DNA from: JAFKFH01 sp017307375
Lineage (GTDB): Bacteria > Pseudomonadota > Alphaproteobacteria > Ferrovibrionales > Ferrovibrionaceae
Direction of reading: 5' to 3'
Length of the DNA: 64,000 nt
Assembly: GCA_965229335.1 (NCBI GenBank)
Contig: OZ245874.1
Span: forward strand, 248,001-312,000
Below are positions 6,095-15,298 of this stretch, one piece after another. The translations under genes were made by a program, and so were the position numbers. The notes below the pieces were generated by a model. The model saw only the letters and a program-made list of their open reading frames with translations, searched no databases and was not told the DNA's origin. How positions within the stretch are numbered: the first letter of the stretch is position 1; the number at the start of each line of letters is the position of its first letter.

Positions 6095-9000
6095 ATGGGC
6101 AAGCTGTTGCGGCGACTGGTCATGGGCCTGCTGGTCCTCGCGGTGATCGCGATCGCCGGCCTGGCCCTCGACCGCGTGCTGAACCCGCCCGGGCCGCAGG
6201 CACCCCAGGTCGCCACCGCGCCGGTCGCGACCAACCCGGCCCCGACCCAGCCCCCCGCCGCAGCGCCGCCGGCACCGGCCGAGCCCGCTGCGACCGCGAC
6301 ACCGCCCGCCGCCCCGGCGCAAATCGCCGCGGCACCGGCTGCCCCACCCGCGCCGCCACCGGCACCGCCGGAATTCGCCTACAGCCACCAGACGGCCGAA
6401 ACCACCGGCCGGGCGCCGATCGCCTGCTTCGCCTTCAACCGCGACCTCGTCGCCGACGGCTCGGTCTCCTATGCCGACTATCTGCAGATCGACCGCGACG
6501 CCCGCCCCGGCGTGACGGTCGACGGCCGGAAGCTCTGCCTGTCCGGCCTGCGCTTTGCCACCGACTACACCGTGACCTGGCGCACCGGCCTGCCCGCGGC
6601 CGGCGGCGACAAGCTGTTGTCGGACGAGCGGGTGAAGTTCTCGTTCGGCGACGCGAAGCCGAGCGTCAGCTTCGCCGGCAACGGCTTCATCCTGCCGCGC
6701 CAGTCGGCGGCCGGCGTCACCCTCGACACCGTCAACGTCGATACCCTGGGCATCAAGGTCTACCGCGTCGGCGACCGCAATGTCGTCCCCCCTGCCGAGG
6801 ACGATTATTACAATATCCAGTCCAACCGGAAGATGTCGGCCTACACGCTGAAGCGGTTCGCCGACAAGCAGGCCATCATGGTCTGGCAGGGGACGATGAA
6901 AGTCGACCGCCGCCGCAACGAGACGGTCTCGACGATCTTCCCGCTGGGCCAGGCGCTGCCCCAGCGCCAGCCCGGCGCCTATGTGGTGGTCGCCCGCGAC
7001 GCCAAGGCGCCGGAGCGCGACCCCGACGACTATTCCTGCTGCGACGACGAAGACAGCACCAGCGTGCTGTGGGTGATCGACACCGACATCGCGCTGACCA
7101 CGCTGCGCGGCACCGACGGCATGACGGTGGTGGCCCGCTCGCTGTCCTCGGCCAAGCCGCTGGCCAATGTCGGCGTCAAGCTGTTCTCGGTTTCCAACGA
7201 CGAACTCGGCCAGGTCACGACCGACAAGGACGGCGTGGCGACCTTCGCCCCCGGCCTGCTGCGCGGCCGCGGCGCCGCGGCGCCGGCGATGGTCCAGGCC
7301 TTCGGCGGCGACAACGACTTCGCCGCCATCGACCTCAAGCGCCCGGCCTTCGACCTGGGCGATCGCGGGGTTTCGGGACGGCCGGCCCCCGGGCCGCTCG
7401 ACGCCTGGCTCTATGCCGATCGCGGCATCTACCGCCCCGGCGAGACCGTGCATGTCGTGGCGCTGCTGCGCGACCGCGCGGCGAATGCCGCCGACATCGC
7501 CCAGGCCCAGCTGGTGATCTCCCGCCCCAACGGCGTCGACTATCGCCGCCTCAGCGTCGGGCAAAGCGGGGCAGGCGCCTTCACCGCCGACGTCACCCTG
7601 CCCGATGACGCCGTGCGCGGCCTGTGGAGCGCGACCTTGCGGATCGACGGGGCGGAGGGCCGCGCGCTCGGCCGTCTCGAATTCGACGTGCAGGATTTCG
7701 TGCCCCAGCGCCTCAAGGTCGTCGCCTCGGCGCGCGAGCGGATGCTGCGTCCGGGCGACACGCTGACCGTCGACGTCGACGGCGCCTTCCTCTATGGCGC
7801 CCCCGCCGCCGAGCTCGCCGCCGAGATCGAGGCGCGCATCGCGGTCGACACCGAGCCGTTCCCGGCCGCCCAGGGCTATCGCTTCGGCCTGTTCGACGAC
7901 AATTTCACCGAGACGGCGGTCAAGCTCGAGGCGGCGCCGACCGACGCCCAGGGCAAGACCGTCGGATCCGGCAAGATCGAGGGGCTGAAGGCCACCAGCC
8001 GGCCGCTGCGCGCCACGGTGTCGGCCGGGCTGTTCGAGCCGGGCGGGCGGCTGACCCGCACCACGCTGGCGGTGCCGGTACGTACCCATGACCTCTATGT
8101 CGGCGTGCGCCCGCTGTTCACCGAGGGCCGCGTCCAGGAAAACAGCGCCGCACGCTTCGAGGTGCGGGCGCTGGACGCCGAGGGACGGCCGGTCGAGCGC
8201 CAGCTCGCCGTCACGGTCTATCGCGAACTGTGGGATTACAACTGGTATCGCCGCGACGGGCAGTGGCAGTACGAGGCGATCGTGCGCGACCGGGTGCTGG
8301 CCGAAACGACGCTCGCCGCCACCGCCGACAAGCCCGCAGTGATCGAGCGCGTCGTCGACTGGGGCCGCTATCGCCTGCTGGTCGAGGACAAGCAGACCGG
8401 GGCGGCGACGTCGCTGCGGTTCCGCGCCGGCTGGTCGTCGGGGGGCGAGGCCGCCGAGACGCCCGACAAGGTCGAGGTTTCGGTCGAGCAGGCCGCCTAC
8501 AAGCCCGGGGCCACGGCGAAGGTGAGCATCAAGCCGCCGTTCGAAGGCGAGCTGATGCTGGCCGTCGCCGGCGAGAAGATCCATTCGCTACGCCAGGTGA
8601 CAGTACCGAAGGATGGCGGCGTCTACGAGATTCCGGTGCAGCCGGACTGGGGCCCCGGGGCCTATGTGCTGGCCACGCTCTACCGGCCGCTGGCGGCCGG
8701 CCGCGAGCGCGAGCCGGTGCGCGCCGTCGGCGTCGCCTGGGTCGGCATCGACACCGCCGACCGCCAACTGGCGGTAGCGATGGCGGCGCCGGAGACGATG
8801 CGGCCGCGCAGCCGGCTGACCGTGCCGGTCACGGTCGGCAATACCGGCCAGGAGAAGGTCTTCCTGACCCTTGCCGCTGTCGACGAAGGCATCCTGCAGC
8901 TGACCCGCTATCAGAGCCCGTCGCCGGTCGGCTATTTCTTCGGCAAGCGGCGCCTCGGCGTCGACCTGCGCGACGACTATGCCCGGCTGCTCGAACCGCG

Positions 9001-11119
9001 CGGCGCGATGGGCGAAATCCGCTCGGGCGGCGACGGCATCGGCGGCAAGGGCCTGCCGGTGGTGCCGACCAAGACGGTAGCGCTGTGGTCCGGGCTGGTC
9101 GAGGTCGGTGCCGACGGCCGGGCCGAGATCGGCTTCGACGTACCCGACTTCAACGGCCAGCTGCGGCTGATGGCGGTGGCGCATGGCAAGACCAGGCTGG
9201 GTGCCGCCGAGGGCAAGGTGATCGTCCGCGACCCGGTGGTGGCAGAAATCTCGCTGCCCCGCTTCCTGGCGCCCGGCGACGACGGCCGCATGACGCTGTT
9301 CATGCACAACCTCGAGGGTGCCGCCGGCGACTATCAGCTGAAGCTTGCCGCCGACGGCGCGGTCAGCCTGCCGAGCCCGGCACCGGCGACGGTGACGCTG
9401 GCCCGGGATGCACGCAAGGTCGATACCCTGCCGCTCAAGGCCCTGGGGGCCGGCATCGGCCGGGTGGCGATGACCGTGTCGGGCCCCGACGGCTGGTCGG
9501 TCACCCGCGAATGGAAGATCGCGGTGCGCTCGCCCTATTATCCGCTGACCGTCGAGCAGGTGGCGGCGCAGAAGCCCGGCGAACGCTGGGCCTTCGATCC
9601 CAAGCTGCTCGACGCCTTCGAGGACGGCGCCTCGGTCTCGATCGGCTACAGCCCGCTGCGCGGCATCGACGTCGCCGGGATCATGCAGTCGCTGGACCGC
9701 TATCCCTATGGCTGCTCGGAACAGCTGACCAGCAAGGCGATGCCGCTGCTGTCCTTCAGCGACCCCGCCTTGCTCAACCTCGCCGCCGCGACCGGCGACG
9801 CCGAGGTGAAGAACCGGGTGCAGCAGACCATCGACAAGCTGCTGGAGCGCCAGGACGAGGCCGGCAATATCGGCCTGTGGCGACTGGGGGACGAGGCACC
9901 GACCTATGTCCAGGTCTATGTCGCCGACTTCCTCGACCTGGCCAAGCGCCGCGGCTTCGTCGTGCCCGACTTCGCCCTGGCGCGGGCGATGGATCAGGTA
10001 CGGCGGATCGCGGCGGGCCACAGCGAAGGCTACATGCCGGTCCGCGACTTCAACGCCGAGGCTTATGCCGGCTATCTGCTGGCCCGCGCCAACCGCGCCG
10101 ATATCGGCGACCTGCGCTATTTCCACGACGCGATGGCGGGCAAGCTGAAATTCCCGCTGCCGCTGGCCGAGCTCGGCGCCGCGCTGGCGCTGATGGGCGA
10201 CCAGGCCCGCGCCACCTCGGCCTTCGGCCTGGCCGATCAGGGGATCAACCGCTTCCCGGCCGAAGCCAAGGGCGATTTCGACTGGTATCGCACCCGGCTG
10301 CGCGACATCGCCGGCGCGGTGACGATGGCCGCCGAGTCGCGCCAGTCCGACCGCCTGCGCGCCTGGGTGCCGGCCCTGGAACGCGCCGCCAAGCTGCCCG
10401 ACGCCATGACGACCCAGGAGAAGGCGTGGTCGCTGCGCGCCGCCAGCGCGCTGCTGGCCCAGGCCGGGTCGCTGAACCTCGCCGTCGACGGGGTCTCGCA
10501 GGCATCGTCGTCGAGCGGCGCGGTGCGCAGTTTCCGCCCGGATGCGACGGCGCTGCGGCTGGGCTTTGCGGTGTCGAACGGCGGCAATGCCGACGTCTGG
10601 CGCACCGTCTCGATCCAGGGCAGCCCGAAGACCGCCCCGCCGCCGCTCGCCAACGGTTTCGAGCTGCACAAGACGCTCTACAACCTGCAGGGCGAGGAAA
10701 TCGACCCGGCCTCGGTCCGGCAGAACGATCGCATCGTCGTCAGCCTGACCGGCAAGATCCTGAGCAACCTGCCGGCACAGGTGGTGCTGGTCGACTATCT
10801 GCCGGCCGGCTTCGAGATCGAGGCGATCGCACCGAGCGGCACCGAGGATGCGGCCTTCGGCTTCCTGCCGGCGTCGTCGCGGACCCGCATCAAGGAGGCG
10901 CGCGACGACCGCTTCGTCGCCGCCTTCGACCTGAACCGCCCGTCGCGCTACAGCTGGAGCGACGAGCAGCCGCAGGCCGAGTTCAACATGTCCTACCTGG
11001 TCCGCGTCGTCACGCCGGGGAATTTTGTCCTGCCCGGCGCAGCGGTCGAGGACATGTACCGGCCCGGTCGGATGGCCCGCACCGCCGTCGGCAGCGTGGC
11101 GGTCGGCCAGGCCCGGTAA
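6095..11119 (+). CDS. Bacterial alpha-2-macroglobulin
   Basis: 1674 residues, similar in length to E. coli YfhM. A short N-terminal membrane helix (about 8-28) is followed by a roughly 70-residue Ala/Pro linker and then macroglobulin domains. The A2M domain (around residues 985-1060) is followed by the complement-like domain with thioester motif YPYGCSEQLTS (Cys about 1207, Gln about 1210), so the protease-trapping bond should form. It is thought to act in the periplasm as a broad protease inhibitor protecting the envelope. No lipobox is visible, so anchoring is by the helix rather than lipid as in YfhM. GGAGGGG precedes the ATG. pbpC follows seven bases downstream, the usual partnership. Confidence 0.95.
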   Translation: MGKLLRRLVMGLLVLAVIAIAGLALDRVLNPPGPQAPQVATAPVATNPAPTQPPAAAPPAPAEPAATATPPAAPAQIAAAPAAPPAPPPAPPEFAYSHQTAETTGRAPIACFAFNRDLVADGSVSYADYLQIDRDARPGVTVDGRKLCLSGLRFATDYTVTWRTGLPAAGGDKLLSDERVKFSFGDAKPSVSFAGNGFILPRQSAAGVTLDTVNVDTLGIKVYRVGDRNVVPPAEDDYYNIQSNRKMSAYTLKRFADKQAIMVWQGTMKVDRRRNETVSTIFPLGQALPQRQPGAYVVVARDAKAPERDPDDYSCCDDEDSTSVLWVIDTDIALTTLRGTDGMTVVARSLSSAKPLANVGVKLFSVSNDELGQVTTDKDGVATFAPGLLRGRGAAAPAMVQAFGGDNDFAAIDLKRPAFDLGDRGVSGRPAPGPLDAWLYADRGIYRPGETVHVVALLRDRAANAADIAQAQLVISRPNGVDYRRLSVGQSGAGAFTADVTLPDDAVRGLWSATLRIDGAEGRALGRLEFDVQDFVPQRLKVVASARERMLRPGDTLTVDVDGAFLYGAPAAELAAEIEARIAVDTEPFPAAQGYRFGLFDDNFTETAVKLEAAPTDAQGKTVGSGKIEGLKATSRPLRATVSAGLFEPGGRLTRTTLAVPVRTHDLYVGVRPLFTEGRVQENSAARFEVRALDAEGRPVERQLAVTVYRELWDYNWYRRDGQWQYEAIVRDRVLAETTLAATADKPAVIERVVDWGRYRLLVEDKQTGAATSLRFRAGWSSGGEAAETPDKVEVSVEQAAYKPGATAKVSIKPPFEGELMLAVAGEKIHSLRQVTVPKDGGVYEIPVQPDWGPGAYVLATLYRPLAAGREREPVRAVGVAWVGIDTADRQLAVAMAAPETMRPRSRLTVPVTVGNTGQEKVFLTLAAVDEGILQLTRYQSPSPVGYFFGKRRLGVDLRDDYARLLEPRGAMGEIRSGGDGIGGKGLPVVPTKTVALWSGLVEVGADGRAEIGFDVPDFNGQLRLMAVAHGKTRLGAAEGKVIVRDPVVAEISLPRFLAPGDDGRMTLFMHNLEGAAGDYQLKLAADGAVSLPSPAPATVTLARDARKVDTLPLKALGAGIGRVAMTVSGPDGWSVTREWKIAVRSPYYPLTVEQVAAQKPGERWAFDPKLLDAFEDGASVSIGYSPLRGIDVAGIMQSLDRYPYGCSEQLTSKAMPLLSFSDPALLNLAAATGDAEVKNRVQQTIDKLLERQDEAGNIGLWRLGDEAPTYVQVYVADFLDLAKRRGFVVPDFALARAMDQVRRIAAGHSEGYMPVRDFNAEAYAGYLLARANRADIGDLRYFHDAMAGKLKFPLPLAELGAALALMGDQARATSAFGLADQGINRFPAEAKGDFDWYRTRLRDIAGAVTMAAESRQSDRLRAWVPALERAAKLPDAMTTQEKAWSLRAASALLAQAGSLNLAVDGVSQASSSSGAVRSFRPDATALRLGFAVSNGGNADVWRTVSIQGSPKTAPPPLANGFELHKTLYNLQGEEIDPASVRQNDRIVVSLTGKILSNLPAQVVLVDYLPAGFEIEAIAPSGTEDAAFGFLPASSRTRIKEARDDRFVAAFDLNRPSRYSWSDEQPQAEFNMSYLVRVVTPGNFVLPGAAVEDMYRPGRMARTAVGSVAVGQAR

Positions 11120-11125
11120 GGCGGC

Positions 11126-13225
11126 ATGGCCGGCGGGCGCCTCCGGACCGGCCTCGCCGCGATCGCCCTGGCGATCGCGGGCGTGGCCGGGCTGGGCGCC
11201 CTCGACCGGGCCCTGCCGCCCGACTACTCGAAACTGTCGCAACTCTCGACCGTGGTCACCGCGCGCGACCACACGGTGCTCCGGGTCTTCCGGGCCGGCG
11301 ACGATGCGATCCGCCTGCCCGTGGCAGCTGCCGACGTCGAACCCGCCTACCTCGCCATGTTGCTGGCCTATGAGGACCGCCGCTTCCGCTGGCACCCCGG
11401 GGTCGACCCGATCGCGCTGGTCCGCGCAGTGGGGCAGAGCATCCTGCATCGCCGCATCGTCTCCGGGGCCTCGACCCTGACGATGCAGGTCGCCCGGCTG
11501 CTGGAACCGCGGCCGCGCACGCTGCGCGCCAAGCTGGCCGAGATGCTGCGCGCACTGCAGCTGGAGCGGCGGCATACCAAGGACGAGATCGTTGGCATGT
11601 ACCTGACGCTTGCCCCGTTCGGCGGCAATCTCGCGGGCGTGCGGGCCGCCAGCCTCGCCTATTTCGGGCGTGAACCGCGCGAGCTCGGCCCCGCCCAGGC
11701 GGCCCTGCTGGTCGCGCTGCCGCAATCGCCGACCCGGCGCCGGCCGGACCGGCAGCCGGAGATCGCGCGCGACGCGGCCCATCGCGTGCTCGACCGCGTC
11801 GCCGCGGCCGGCGTGATCGACGAGCGCCGCCGCCGCGAGGCGCGCGAAGCCGGGCTGCCCGGCAGCCGGCAGCCGCTGCCGATGGCCAGCCCGCATCTCG
11901 CCCAGGCCCTGGCGGCCGATGCCGTGCCGGGCAGCACGGTACGCACCACCCTCGATTCCCGGCTGCAACAGGGGCTGGAGACGCTGAGCCGGCGCGAGCG
12001 GTCCTGGTTCGGCGACGACGCCAGCCTCGCCGTGCTGGTGGTCGACAACGCCACCGCCGAGGTGCGGGGCCATGTCGGCGGCGATTTTTTTGCCGCCCAG
12101 GGCGGCCAGGTCGACATGACCAGGGCGTCGCGCTCGCCCGGCTCGACCCTGAAGCCGTTCATCTACGGGCTGGCCTTCGACGATCTGCTGATCCACCCGG
12201 AAACGGTGATCGAGGACAAGCCGCTGGCCTTCGGCGACTACGCGCCGCGCAATTTCGATCACGACTACCACGGCGAGGTCACGATCCGCAGCGCACTCCG
12301 CCAGTCGTTGAACCTGCCGGCCGTCGCCGTGCTCGACCGCATCGGCCCGCAGCGCCTGATGGCGGCCTTCGATGCCGCCGGCGTCCACCCCAGGCTGCCC
12401 CGCGGCGCGACCGAGGCGGGCTTGCCGGTAGCGCTGGGCGGGGTGGGCGTCAGCCTCGCCGATCTCGCCCGGCTCTATCGCGCCGTCGCCGGCGACGGTC
12501 TGAGCCGGCCCTTGCGCTACCGCGCCGACGAAGCCGGCCCGGCGGAGGCGCCGCGGCAGCTGCTCGGCCCCGTCGCCCGCTATTACCTGGCCGACGTGCT
12601 GGCCGATGCCGCGATGCCCGACAGCGTCACCCAGGTCGCGGCCGAAGGATCGGCGCGGCGCATCGCCTACAAGACCGGCACGTCCTACGGCTTTCGCGAC
12701 GCCTGGGCGATCGGCTGGTCGGCCAGCCACACCGTCGCGGTCTGGGTCGGCCGCCCCGACGGCAGCCCGCGTCCCGGGGCGCTGGGCCGCAACGCCGCGG
12801 GGCCGATCATGGTCAAGGTCTTCGACCTGATCCCGGGCCAGGAGGGGTTGCGCTTCCGGACGATGCCGCCGGGCGCGATCCGGGTCAGCGGCACCGCTGG
12901 CCTGCCGCCGGCGCTGCAGCGGTTCCGGTTCGGTGCCGGCGTCACCCGCGGCGGCGACGGGCCGAGCGACGGTCCCCGCATCCTGTTTCCGCCCGACGGC
13001 GCGGTGGTCGAGCTGCCGCGCGATGCCGATTCGCGGCTGGCCTCGCTGGCGCTGAAGGCCGAGGGGGGCGAGGCGCCGCTGCGCTGGCTCGTCAACGGCC
13101 AGCCGGTCGAGGCACTGCGCCGGCGCAACGATGCCTTCTGGCTGCCGGACGGGGAAGGTTATGCCGAGATCGTGGTGATCGACGCGGCCAACCGCCGGGC
13201 GCGGGCCGACGTGCTGCTGCGTTAG
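11126..13225 (+). CDS. pbpC: Penicillin-binding protein 1C
   Basis: 699 residues. An N-terminal membrane helix (about 8-27) leads to a GT51 glycosyltransferase domain with catalytic Glu about 83 in YEDRRFRWHPGVD and GASTLTMQVARLL. The transpeptidase domain has SPGSTLKPF (Ser about 340, Lys 343), SLN (about 394-396) and KTGTS (about 516). The C-terminal BiPBP_C domain (about 605-699) is specific to PBP1C. The protein polymerises and perhaps cross-links glycan at the inner membrane. It forms a two-gene operon with the macroglobulin; repair of the wall after protease or peptidoglycan attack is the proposed shared role. Its stop overlaps the convergent GGDEF stop. Confidence 0.96.
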   Translation: MAGGRLRTGLAAIALAIAGVAGLGALDRALPPDYSKLSQLSTVVTARDHTVLRVFRAGDDAIRLPVAAADVEPAYLAMLLAYEDRRFRWHPGVDPIALVRAVGQSILHRRIVSGASTLTMQVARLLEPRPRTLRAKLAEMLRALQLERRHTKDEIVGMYLTLAPFGGNLAGVRAASLAYFGREPRELGPAQAALLVALPQSPTRRRPDRQPEIARDAAHRVLDRVAAAGVIDERRRREAREAGLPGSRQPLPMASPHLAQALAADAVPGSTVRTTLDSRLQQGLETLSRRERSWFGDDASLAVLVVDNATAEVRGHVGGDFFAAQGGQVDMTRASRSPGSTLKPFIYGLAFDDLLIHPETVIEDKPLAFGDYAPRNFDHDYHGEVTIRSALRQSLNLPAVAVLDRIGPQRLMAAFDAAGVHPRLPRGATEAGLPVALGGVGVSLADLARLYRAVAGDGLSRPLRYRADEAGPAEAPRQLLGPVARYYLADVLADAAMPDSVTQVAAEGSARRIAYKTGTSYGFRDAWAIGWSASHTVAVWVGRPDGSPRPGALGRNAAGPIMVKVFDLIPGQEGLRFRTMPPGAIRVSGTAGLPPALQRFRFGAGVTRGGDGPSDGPRILFPPDGAVVELPRDADSRLASLALKAEGGEAPLRWLVNGQPVEALRRRNDAFWLPDGEGYAEIVVIDAANRRARADVLLR

Positions 13226-14403
13226 GCGGTCCGCGCTATCGCGTCGTTGCCGACCACGCAATTGCCCCCGGCGGCCTTGGCCTGGGCCATCGCCGCGTCG
13301 GCGCGCGCCATGACCGTCGCCACGCTCTGGTCGGGGGCGAGCGGACCGGCGACGCCGATCGCGCAGGACAGGGTGACGCTGTCGCCGGTACTGCCGATCA
13401 GCACGCTCTTGCGGATTTCCTGCTGCAGCCGCTCGGCCGTAGCTAACGCGTCGGAGAACGCCGTCTCGACCAGGATGAGATAGAATTCCTCGCCCGAGAA
13501 GCGGGCCACGATATCCTCGATGCGGACATGGGTACGGCAGGCCTCGGCCACCGCCGCGATCGCGGCATCCCCGGTGTCGCGGCCATGGCGCAGATTGATC
13601 TGCTTGAGCCGGTCGATGTCGAGGGCCAGCAGGGTGAACGGCCGCTTGTGCCGCCGCCAGACGGCGAAGCTGCGCTCGATCGCCATCAGGAAGGCGGTGC
13701 GGTTGAGCGCGCCGGTCAGCGGGTCCACCGCCAGTTCGTGACCCAGGCGATCCTGGGTCGCGGCAATGTCGTGCTCGAGCGCGGCGGTCGCAAGCAGGAC
13801 GAGGCCGACCAGCACCAGGATCGCGACGATTCCTTCCGCCACCGCATTGGCCATCGCGATGGCCTCGGCGCCCGGCAGCGCCATGAAGCCGATCGCGGCG
13901 ACGACGCAGCGCGCACCATTGACCAGGAACAGAAGGGCGAGACCGCGCCGCAGCTTGGCCGCGAGATGGCCGTTCGGCAGCCGTAGCCGCAGGAACAGCT
14001 CGGTCGACAGGGCCGCCGCGATCAGGGCCCCGAACACCTGGAGCCAGACGACGCCGAAATCGCCGCCGATCAGCATTGCCGCGCCGGCCGCCCCGACCAC
14101 CAGATAGGCCAGGTGCAGGCGCCGCGATTCCGCCTCGCCGGTGAAGCGGATCATGCCATGCGCCAGCAGCACCAGGGCCAGGGCGGTCAGGGCTTCGTGG
14201 GCCGCGACCGGCCAGACCGCCGAGAGGCCGCCGGGCAGGGTGGAAAACCCATCCGCCACGCTCATCGTGATACCGCCGAGCGCCCAGGTTCCGACGCCGC
14301 GCACATGACGCTGGGTCAGGCCGAGCGCGGCCAGCGCCAGCGCGGCGCCCATCACCATGGCGGCGAGAATCATGTTGGCGGTGACGCCGTCCAGCGTCGG
14401 CAT
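13222..14403 (-). CDS. Membrane GGDEF-domain protein with altered motifs
   Basis: 393 residues with about six membrane helices (roughly 10-215) and a C-terminal GGDEF domain (about 225-390). The signature reads SGEEF instead of GG(D/E)EF. The preceding metal Asp is present (LALDIDRLKQIN), but the usual NDxxGHxxGD substrate segment reads NLRHGRDTGD. Diguanylate cyclase activity is therefore possible but not certain; SGEEF alone is tolerated in some active enzymes. No RxxD inhibitory site is evident before the motif. It converges on pbpC, with the two stop codons overlapping, and stands apart from the methyltransferase downstream of its start. Confidence 0.85.
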   Translation of the reverse strand: MPTLDGVTANMILAAMVMGAALALAALGLTQRHVRGVGTWALGGITMSVADGFSTLPGGLSAVWPVAAHEALTALALVLLAHGMIRFTGEAESRRLHLAYLVVGAAGAAMLIGGDFGVVWLQVFGALIAAALSTELFLRLRLPNGHLAAKLRRGLALLFLVNGARCVVAAIGFMALPGAEAIAMANAVAEGIVAILVLVGLVLLATAALEHDIAATQDRLGHELAVDPLTGALNRTAFLMAIERSFAVWRRHKRPFTLLALDIDRLKQINLRHGRDTGDAAIAAVAEACRTHVRIEDIVARFSGEEFYLILVETAFSDALATAERLQQEIRKSVLIGSTGDSVTLSCAIGVAGPLAPDQSVATVMARADAAMAQAKAAGGNCVVGNDAIARTA

Positions 14404-14434
14404 GAGCGGGATATCCTTGAAACCTGACGTCCGA

Positions 14435-15274
14435 CTATAGGCCGCGCGCCAGCCAGATCGAAGCGGGAAGCGAGCCGGCGGGGCGGGGCAGCCGGGCGAC
14501 GACCGAAGCCGTCAGCCGATCGGCCAGGCGGGTCTCGACATAGCGGCTGGCCCACAGGAGGCGCCATCCGCCCTGCAGCAGGCAGGCGACGCCCTGCTGC
14601 TCGTTATAGCCGCGCCAGCCCCAGGACGCGGGATAGTCGTCCGGCAGGAAGATGTCGTGGATATGGACGAGCACGCCGGGCTTAAGCCGGGGCAGCACCT
14701 GGTTGAACAGGAGGTCGACGTCCGAGCCCGGCATCAGCACGTGGCTCGAATCGATGAACAGCACGTCGTCCGGCTCCAGGGCGGCGAAGACGGCGCGGTC
14801 GGCATCGTGAACGGTGGCGCGGGCGTAGTCCACCGCCAGCCCGTCGAGCCGGGCGCGCGGGGCGGGATCGATCGCGGTGAAGGCGCAGTCGAGGCCGCCA
14901 TCGGCAATGGCCCTTGCCATCACCCGGGTCGAATGACCCGATCCGACCTCGACGATGCGGCGCGGCCGACGCGCCCGGACCAGCGCATAGGCCGCGACCG
15001 CATCGAGCGTCGGAAACCAGTCCTGTTCGAAGCGGGGGGCCGGGGCGGGTCCGCCGAAGCGGGCGAAATCGGCGGCATGGCCGTCGATACGGTCGAGCAG
15101 CGCCAGGAAGTCCGGGGTTGCCGCCGCGCAGAGATCCTCGATCGCCGGATAGGGGCCGGCCGCGCCGTCGGGCGGCAGCGAGGCGGCATAGCGGTAGGGA
15201 ATGAACCAGCCGCGGCGGGCGAGACCGGTGAGCGTGGCCAGACCGAAGGCGAGGCGGCGATACAGTCTGGTCAA
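14435..15274 (-). CDS. Class I SAM-dependent methyltransferase
   Basis: 279 residues. The Rossmann-like SAM site is VEVGSGHSTRVMARAI (about residues 112-127) with the acidic post-motif FTAIDPAPRARL, and LFIDSSHV and VHIHDIFLPDDYP follow as later motifs of the Methyltransf_24 type. A hydrophobic N-terminus (RLAFGLATLTGLARRGW) may associate with the membrane but is not a clear signal peptide. Related proteins act on small molecules or glycans; no substrate can be assigned. It starts 24 bases from the stop of the metallo-hydrolase gene on the same strand, so the two are probably co-transcribed. Confidence 0.87.
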   Translation of the reverse strand: MTRLYRRLAFGLATLTGLARRGWFIPYRYAASLPPDGAAGPYPAIEDLCAAATPDFLALLDRIDGHAADFARFGGPAPAPRFEQDWFPTLDAVAAYALVRARRPRRIVEVGSGHSTRVMARAIADGGLDCAFTAIDPAPRARLDGLAVDYARATVHDADRAVFAALEPDDVLFIDSSHVLMPGSDVDLLFNQVLPRLKPGVLVHIHDIFLPDDYPASWGWRGYNEQQGVACLLQGGWRLLWASRYVETRLADRLTASVVARLPRPAGSLPASIWLARGL

Positions 15275-15298
15275 GGTTGGCTGCTCAAAGTCGGTTGC

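Noticed and set aside
6041..8584. Minus-strand open frame of 847 codons
   Set aside because: The same antisense effect opposite the macroglobulin gene; composition is dominated by Gly, Arg, Val and Asp without structure.
8230..11373. Plus-strand open frame of 1047 codons in another frame of the macroglobulin gene
   Set aside because: Arg/Pro/Gly-rich frame-shifted reading; the true frame has the thioester motif and family domains.
8588..13261. Minus-strand open frame of 1557 codons opposite the macroglobulin and pbpC genes
   Set aside because: It is an antisense shadow produced by high third-position GC. It shows Arg/Gly/Asp-rich low complexity, no domain and no ribosome site, while the plus strand encodes two complete known proteins.
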